Assembly: GCF_003096035.1 (NCBI RefSeq)
Contig: NZ_CP029186.1
Location: 3,516,001-3,580,000 of the forward strand
Length of the DNA: 64,000 nucleotides
Direction of reading: 5' to 3'
DNA from: Flavobacterium album
Lineage (GTDB): Bacteria > Bacteroidota > Bacteroidia > Flavobacteriales > Flavobacteriaceae
Shown: in pieces, positions 60,405 to 64,000 of the stretch
Layout: the number at the start of each line of letters is the position of its first letter
Numbering within the stretch: the stretch's first letter is position 1
The notes under the pieces: generated by a model
Told to the model about the DNA's origin: nothing
Seen by the model: only the letters and a program-made list of their open reading frames with translations
Database searches by the model: none
Program-made: the position numbers and the translations under genes

Positions 60405-62774
60405 TTATTTAATGTTTATCAGTTTCGCATCGGCTATGGCGCCGTTCGAAAGTTTTATTTTAGCCATATACACGGCTTCTTCATGATTGAATGGTTTTGT
60501 AAGCTGTGTGCCGGAAAGTTTGTCGTACACCTCTATCAGCCTTCCGGCAAGGTCGTATACCTCTACCCTTTCCAAAAACCTGTTCGAGTTGACATTAAGC
60601 TGGCCGTTTTTAATATAGGCAGTGGCCGTAGCCTGGCTTACTTCGCCGTTATTTAAATCAGGCATCTGGTACACTACATAAAACCTGTCGTTTTGGCTTG
60701 CCGCTTCTATAGCGAATGTATAAGGGCTTACAGCAAGGTCCCAGTATATCCCATATTCACTGTCATACAGGTATACGGTTACATCCTGAGTAAAAATACC
60801 CTCCCGGTTACTTATACTAATACTAAATTGGCCTTCGTCACCGCTGCCTTTAGATACGCCAAGCGGAACGGTATCGGTAACCACAAAAGAAGGGCGCGTA
60901 TTGATGGCGATCTTCTGGGTATCTATAAAACTGTACAGCTGCGAGGTGCTCACACTATTTCGCCCTGCATCATACAGCCTGTCATAACCCATTGTGGCTT
61001 CTTGAAAATAGCCGATCTGTATCTGGCTGAACACACCGTTATCGGCAGTCATGGTAAGCTTAAACCTGTCGCGCTCCTGCACATCCTGGGCTGCCATCCT
61101 GAAAAAGTTGTCATTCCCGTTGGTTATCCGCATACAGTTGGTATAGCTCACACTGCCGGTACCCAACGCCTTAACCCTGAACCCCTGCCCTGATGCTATT
61201 TTTCCTGTAGGCAACTGCGATGATGGGGAGGTGACTACATTACCCGCAAGATTCCACAAGGCATAATCTGCCTGGGTGTACTGGCCTGCACCCGAGCCTG
61301 TAGATGCTGTTGCTGCGGTCCAGAAATAAAGGGTACCATCGAGCAGGTCGTTTGCCCTTAAAAACCTTGCTGCATCCAGTGCACTGGGATACGGGTTTGC
61401 AAGCAGCTCGTAGCTAGACCCTCCGTTTGGAGAGGCAGGGTTGTTTGCCACCGTTACTGTTACATTACCATTGTTTGCAGTACCTGTTAACGGTAAATTT
61501 ATCCTGGCCTGTGTAGTAGCATCTGTAAAAGGAGCCTGCTGCTTTACCCGGGTAATAAAACCTTTACCGTTTGTAATGGCCGTAAGGCTTTGCCAGCCCC
61601 CGCCGGCCCCGGTAACATATTTATATTTTTGGTCAAAAGCCCCGGCAGTAGATTGCCCTTCTGCTATGGCATTATCCAACTGGCTAAAGAAGTTTTCTGC
61701 AATCGGCGTACCCCAATATATATAATCCAACTTGCGTTTAAGCCCGGTTGTTTTTACCATTGCTATAGCCGGCGCCGTACTTGTAGTACTGCGCTGTACG
61801 ATAGATGCTTCCGACTCCATATTTACCTTTCCGCTGCCAGTGCAGCCGTATACAATTTCCAGGTACTGCCCGTTTGCCAGGCTGATATCTGCATTTAGCA
61901 CCAGCGAGTTACAACTAAGGTTACCGCTATATGGGCCATCAATAACTACCGGATCTGACAGTGTAGGCGGAGACGGGCTCCAGGAAGTTCCGTCCCAGGT
62001 TTTAATATTGCCCGAAGACGCTATAAGCGGTGCACACCCGTCTACTTTACCCGCCAGGGTAAAGTACCTGTATGTAGCAAGATTTACACCGGTAGCGGTC
62101 ACAGACCCTTTGGTAATGCTGCTGTACCCGCCAAGAACAGATACGAAGTCTACCACAGAGGTCAGTTCCTCCCACCTGGCAGTAGCGCTGTTAAAACCTG
62201 CAACTACTACGTTGTTGATATCGTTTCCGGTAATTGAGGCTACATCGCTTGACTCCCTCCATGTTAAAGATACGGTTGCCGATGATGCCGTTCCCTTTAT
62301 ATCCCAGTATTCTGTAGCAGAAATAGAAGTAAGCGTAGTTTCTAATACGGCGCTTACAGCAGCGGGATTTGCAAGGTAATATGCTGCATCTGTAGCTGTT
62401 GCGGTGCCTGAAGCGATTTTCACCGGCGCATAAAAGCCTCCATCGCCTAACGGATACAAAAACGGGTCGCTGCCATTATACGAAGCATATCCGTTTATAT
62501 AATGACTGTCCGAAGCGCCGTTTGCAGTTACGCCCGATTCAAAAAGGAGCTTGCCGTAAGCAGTAGTGTTTTTAAATGTAGCTGTTGCGGCAGGAGCATT
62601 CCCAAAATTATAAGATCCGGCAGCAACATACATTGACACTCCTGAAGCAACATATATGCTTCCATTATTTTGCACCTGGGCATTTGCATTGATGTATGCA
62701 AAAAAAACCAGCATCAGCATACAAGAACCGGAGTATAACCTTTTTTCCTTTTTTAAAGTAAATCTTTTTAACAT
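60405..62774 (-). CDS. T9SS-sorted secreted protein
   Basis: A 789-residue secreted protein; signal sequence after a basic N-terminus (MLVFFAYINANAQ). The body is Ser/Thr/Gly/Asn-rich beta structure with segments such as YINGYASYNGSDPFLYPLGDGGFYAPVKI (in pieces), AEYWDIKG-like, YELLANPYPSALDAARFL and KIASGQGFRVKA. These are familiar from secreted Flavobacterium proteins of unknown function. The C-terminal ~75 residues (LNVNSNRFLERVEVYDLAGRLIEVYDKL, in pieces, ending KLINIK) form a T9SS sorting domain. It is 40 bases upstream of the fibre gene and likely co-transcribed. Confidence 0.85.
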   Translation of the reverse strand: MLKRFTLKKEKRLYSGSCMLMLVFFAYINANAQVQNNGSIYVASGVSMYVAAGSYNFGNAPAATATFKNTTAYGKLLFESGVTANGASDSHYINGYASYNGSDPFLYPLGDGGFYAPVKIASGTATATDAAYYLANPAAVSAVLETTLTSISATEYWDIKGTASSATVSLTWRESSDVASITGNDINNVVVAGFNSATARWEELTSVVDFVSVLGGYSSITKGSVTATGVNLATYRYFTLAGKVDGCAPLIASSGNIKTWDGTSWSPSPPTLSDPVVIDGPYSGNLSCNSLVLNADISLANGQYLEIVYGCTGSGKVNMESEASIVQRSTTSTAPAIAMVKTTGLKRKLDYIYWGTPIAENFFSQLDNAIAEGQSTAGAFDQKYKYVTGAGGGWQSLTAITNGKGFITRVKQQAPFTDATTQARINLPLTGTANNGNVTVTVANNPASPNGGSSYELLANPYPSALDAARFLRANDLLDGTLYFWTAATASTGSGAGQYTQADYALWNLAGNVVTSPSSQLPTGKIASGQGFRVKALGTGSVSYTNCMRITNGNDNFFRMAAQDVQERDRFKLTMTADNGVFSQIQIGYFQEATMGYDRLYDAGRNSVSTSQLYSFIDTQKIAINTRPSFVVTDTVPLGVSKGSGDEGQFSISISNREGIFTQDVTVYLYDSEYGIYWDLAVSPYTFAIEAASQNDRFYVVYQMPDLNNGEVSQATATAYIKNGQLNVNSNRFLERVEVYDLAGRLIEVYDKLSGTQLTKPFNHEEAVYMAKIKLSNGAIADAKLINIK

Positions 62775-62783
62775 AATTTGATT

Positions 62784-62993
62784 TTACAGGTTAACTTTTT
62801 TCTGCAGTAAGCCTTTTCTTTTAATAAAATAATAGGCCAGTAAAAGCCCAAGTAATGCTAAGTATACCTGGTAATGGTTTATAGGCACCTCATCCGGCGG
62901 CGGATCCGGCCCTTCCTCGTCATCCTGCGCAAACACTGCCAGCGGCAATGCAAACACAATAAAGCAATACACTTTAATTGTAAGTAACTTCAT
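62784..62993 (-). CDS. Small signal-peptide/membrane-anchor protein
   Basis: A 69-residue protein; the ATG ending at 62993 opens a signal peptide (MKLLTIKVYCFIVFALPLAVFAQ). A short Asp/Glu/Pro-rich linker (DDEEGPDPPPDEVP) is followed by a hydrophobic helix (YQVYLALLGLLLAYYFI) and a basic tail (KRKGLLQKKVNL). Upstream in-frame codons give no sensible N-terminus. The layout resembles a small envelope anchor; function is unknown. It is 9 bases from the T9SS gene, so both are probably in one operon. Confidence 0.75.
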   Translation of the reverse strand: MKLLTIKVYCFIVFALPLAVFAQDDEEGPDPPPDEVPINHYQVYLALLGLLLAYYFIKRKGLLQKKVNL

Positions 62994-63159
62994 ATCGAAA
63001 AAATTTAATATTAATAGGGGTTGTAATTTTCGTAATACCAGAAGTGCAGTATTAAACAGGCAACTTCTTATACATAGCGAAATTATAACCGGTGTGAAGA
63101 ACTTTATATTTAAAAATTGATGCTGCTGTTTAAAAATCAACAAAACATTTTAACATTAG

Positions 63160-63190
63160 AAAAAAGGGGGCTTTCGATTTGAAATCCCCC
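63160..63190 (-). terminator. Terminator of the response-regulator gene
   Basis: On the minus strand, GGGGG...CCCCC (63186-63190 pairing with 63166-63170), with an inner ATTT/AAAT stem, is followed by TTTTTT. It lies just after the response-regulator stop. Confidence 0.75.
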
Positions 63191-63195
63191 ATTTT

Positions 63196-63951
63196 CTATG
63201 TTGTCTTGCTTTTTATCCAGTATTGTTTTCTGTAGGCCTCAGGGCTGAGGCCGGTAAACTTTTTAAATGTTGCGCAAAAATTGGACGGGCTGTAAAAACC
63301 CATATCTGCTGCCACTGCAGAAACAGGGAGGTCTGTGGCTTCAAGAAGCAGTTTTGATTTTTCGATTTTCCTGTTGAGTATATAACTATAAGGAGTTGTA
63401 CCCATAAATTGCGAAAACATTCTGATCATATGGTGTTTTTTCCACTTTGTAAGCGGCACGAGGGTGTCAATATCTATTTTCTCGGAAATATGATCGTCTA
63501 TGTACCGTACCACATCTTTTATACGCAATGGGGCATCCTGGTTAGTAGTGTCTTTAGCCCTTGTTACATCGATATTTTTATATCTGTAATTATTTAAAAC
63601 CACAGCAACATTAGTTTTAATATCGGCAGCTTTAAAAGGCTTTATTATGATACCATGGGGCCTGGTTTCCTTTATTCGCTCGATAGTTAATTTGTCACTA
63701 TACGATGTAATAAATATATATGGAAAATTATCCTTTACTAAAAGATCGAGGGCAAGGTCTATTCCATCTTTACTTCTGCCTAAGTTTATATCCATTAACA
63801 CCAAGCTGGGCTTTTGAGACTGAATTACCTTGAGGGCATCTTCCACATTAGTGCTATGTTGTATCAATTTATAGCCTTCATCCAATAATATTTCCTGTAA
63901 GTATCTGGCTACAACATAGTCGTCTTCAACAATCAATATTTTCACACACAT
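63196..63951 (-). CDS. Response regulator with receiver and AraC-type DNA-binding domains
   Basis: A 251-residue two-component regulator. The receiver domain (1-125) has the acidic pocket (VEDD at 8-11), phosphoacceptor D54 (VLMDINLG), conserved Thr/Ser (FITSYSD) and Lys (IIKPF). The AraC domain (~145-245) has two HTHs (VPLTKWKKHHMIRMFSQFMG and VSAVAADMGFYSPSNFCATFKK). No histidine kinase is adjacent in the window. It lies immediately upstream of the small-anchor/T9SS/fibre gene cluster, its likely target. The start (ATG ending at 63951) could also be a GTG three codons in. Confidence 0.92.
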   Translation of the reverse strand: MCVKILIVEDDYVVARYLQEILLDEGYKLIQHSTNVEDALKVIQSQKPSLVLMDINLGRSKDGIDLALDLLVKDNFPYIFITSYSDKLTIERIKETRPHGIIIKPFKAADIKTNVAVVLNNYRYKNIDVTRAKDTTNQDAPLRIKDVVRYIDDHISEKIDIDTLVPLTKWKKHHMIRMFSQFMGTTPYSYILNRKIEKSKLLLEATDLPVSAVAADMGFYSPSNFCATFKKFTGLSPEAYRKQYWIKSKTT

Positions 63952-64000
63952 TTACTTGTTTTTTTTCTTTATTTGACAAAAAATTAACTATATATTAAAA

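Noticed and set aside
1..64000. CRISPR arrays, insertion sequences, integrases or prophage
   Set aside because: No regularly spaced direct repeats with unique spacers, transposase or integrase motifs were seen. The tail-fibre-like protein at 58364-60364 has a signal peptide and no phage neighbours, so it is taken as a cell-surface protein.

Overview
The window comes from a member of the Bacteroidota, most likely a Flavobacteriaceae (Flavobacterium-like) chromosome. Supporting signs are a tmRNA whose tag reads GENNYALAA, promoters of the Bacteroidota type (TTTG, about 19 bp, TANNTTTG), a SusC/SusD glycan uptake locus, several proteins with a type IX secretion (T9SS) C-terminal sorting domain, YqaE/Pmp3 and fasciclin lipoproteins, and little Shine-Dalgarno use. 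There are no rRNA genes, CRISPR arrays, insertion sequences or prophage. The only RNA genes seen are tRNA-Tyr and tmRNA.

Layout. 1-6.5 kb: end of an outer-membrane beta-barrel protein, a small secreted protein, glutamate dehydrogenase, a sulfur pair (TauE/SafE exporter plus a CstB-like persulfide dioxygenase-rhodanese), a TlpA-type thioredoxin lipoprotein and tRNA-Tyr. 6.7-14.2 kb: a probable light-response locus. It holds a fasciclin lipoprotein, a CarH/LitR-type B12-dependent MerR regulator and, divergently, a six-gene overlapping operon: a photolyase-like protein with apparently swapped domain order, two SDR proteins, a TIGR03643 protein, a DUF2256 zinc-finger protein and an iron-sulfur photolyase (FeS-BCP). 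14.5-16 kb: a histidine kinase with a plant-type ethylene-binding membrane domain. 16-21 kb, minus strand: SbtA-like bicarbonate permease, then icd followed by two small proteins, DUF6671 and TsaC in an overlapping chain. 20.9-27 kb: a LysR regulator, then a TetR / ABC / HlyD / TolC export operon whose ABC ATPase has degenerate catalytic motifs.

27-47 kb is mostly a polysaccharide utilisation locus on the minus strand. It comprises a Y_Y_Y/LuxR sensor-regulator, SusC-like, SusD-like, a LamG lipoprotein, GH144, GH3, GH97, GH43 and a FucP-type sugar transporter. GH144 and GH3 suggest a beta-glucan (possibly beta-1,2-glucan) substrate. Two plus-strand genes of unknown function (helical lipoprotein plus helical 127-aa protein) sit inside it. 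47-48.8 kb: a saccharopine/alanine dehydrogenase-like enzyme and tmRNA.

48.9-64 kb is a cell-surface region. It has two T9SS proteins (one broken by a single-base shift in a G8 tract), an AraC regulator, a lipoprotein/membrane-protein pair, a TPR-AraC membrane regulator, and a response regulator (receiver plus AraC) followed by a small membrane protein, a T9SS protein and a fibre-like repeat protein. The fibre gene is followed by three spaced copies of a terminator-like hairpin.

The most promising leads are the CarH/photolyase locus with its permuted photolyase and shared operator-like motif, the ethylene-receptor-like kinase, the ABC exporter with an unusual ATPase, and the unexplained two-gene cassette inside the glycan locus.
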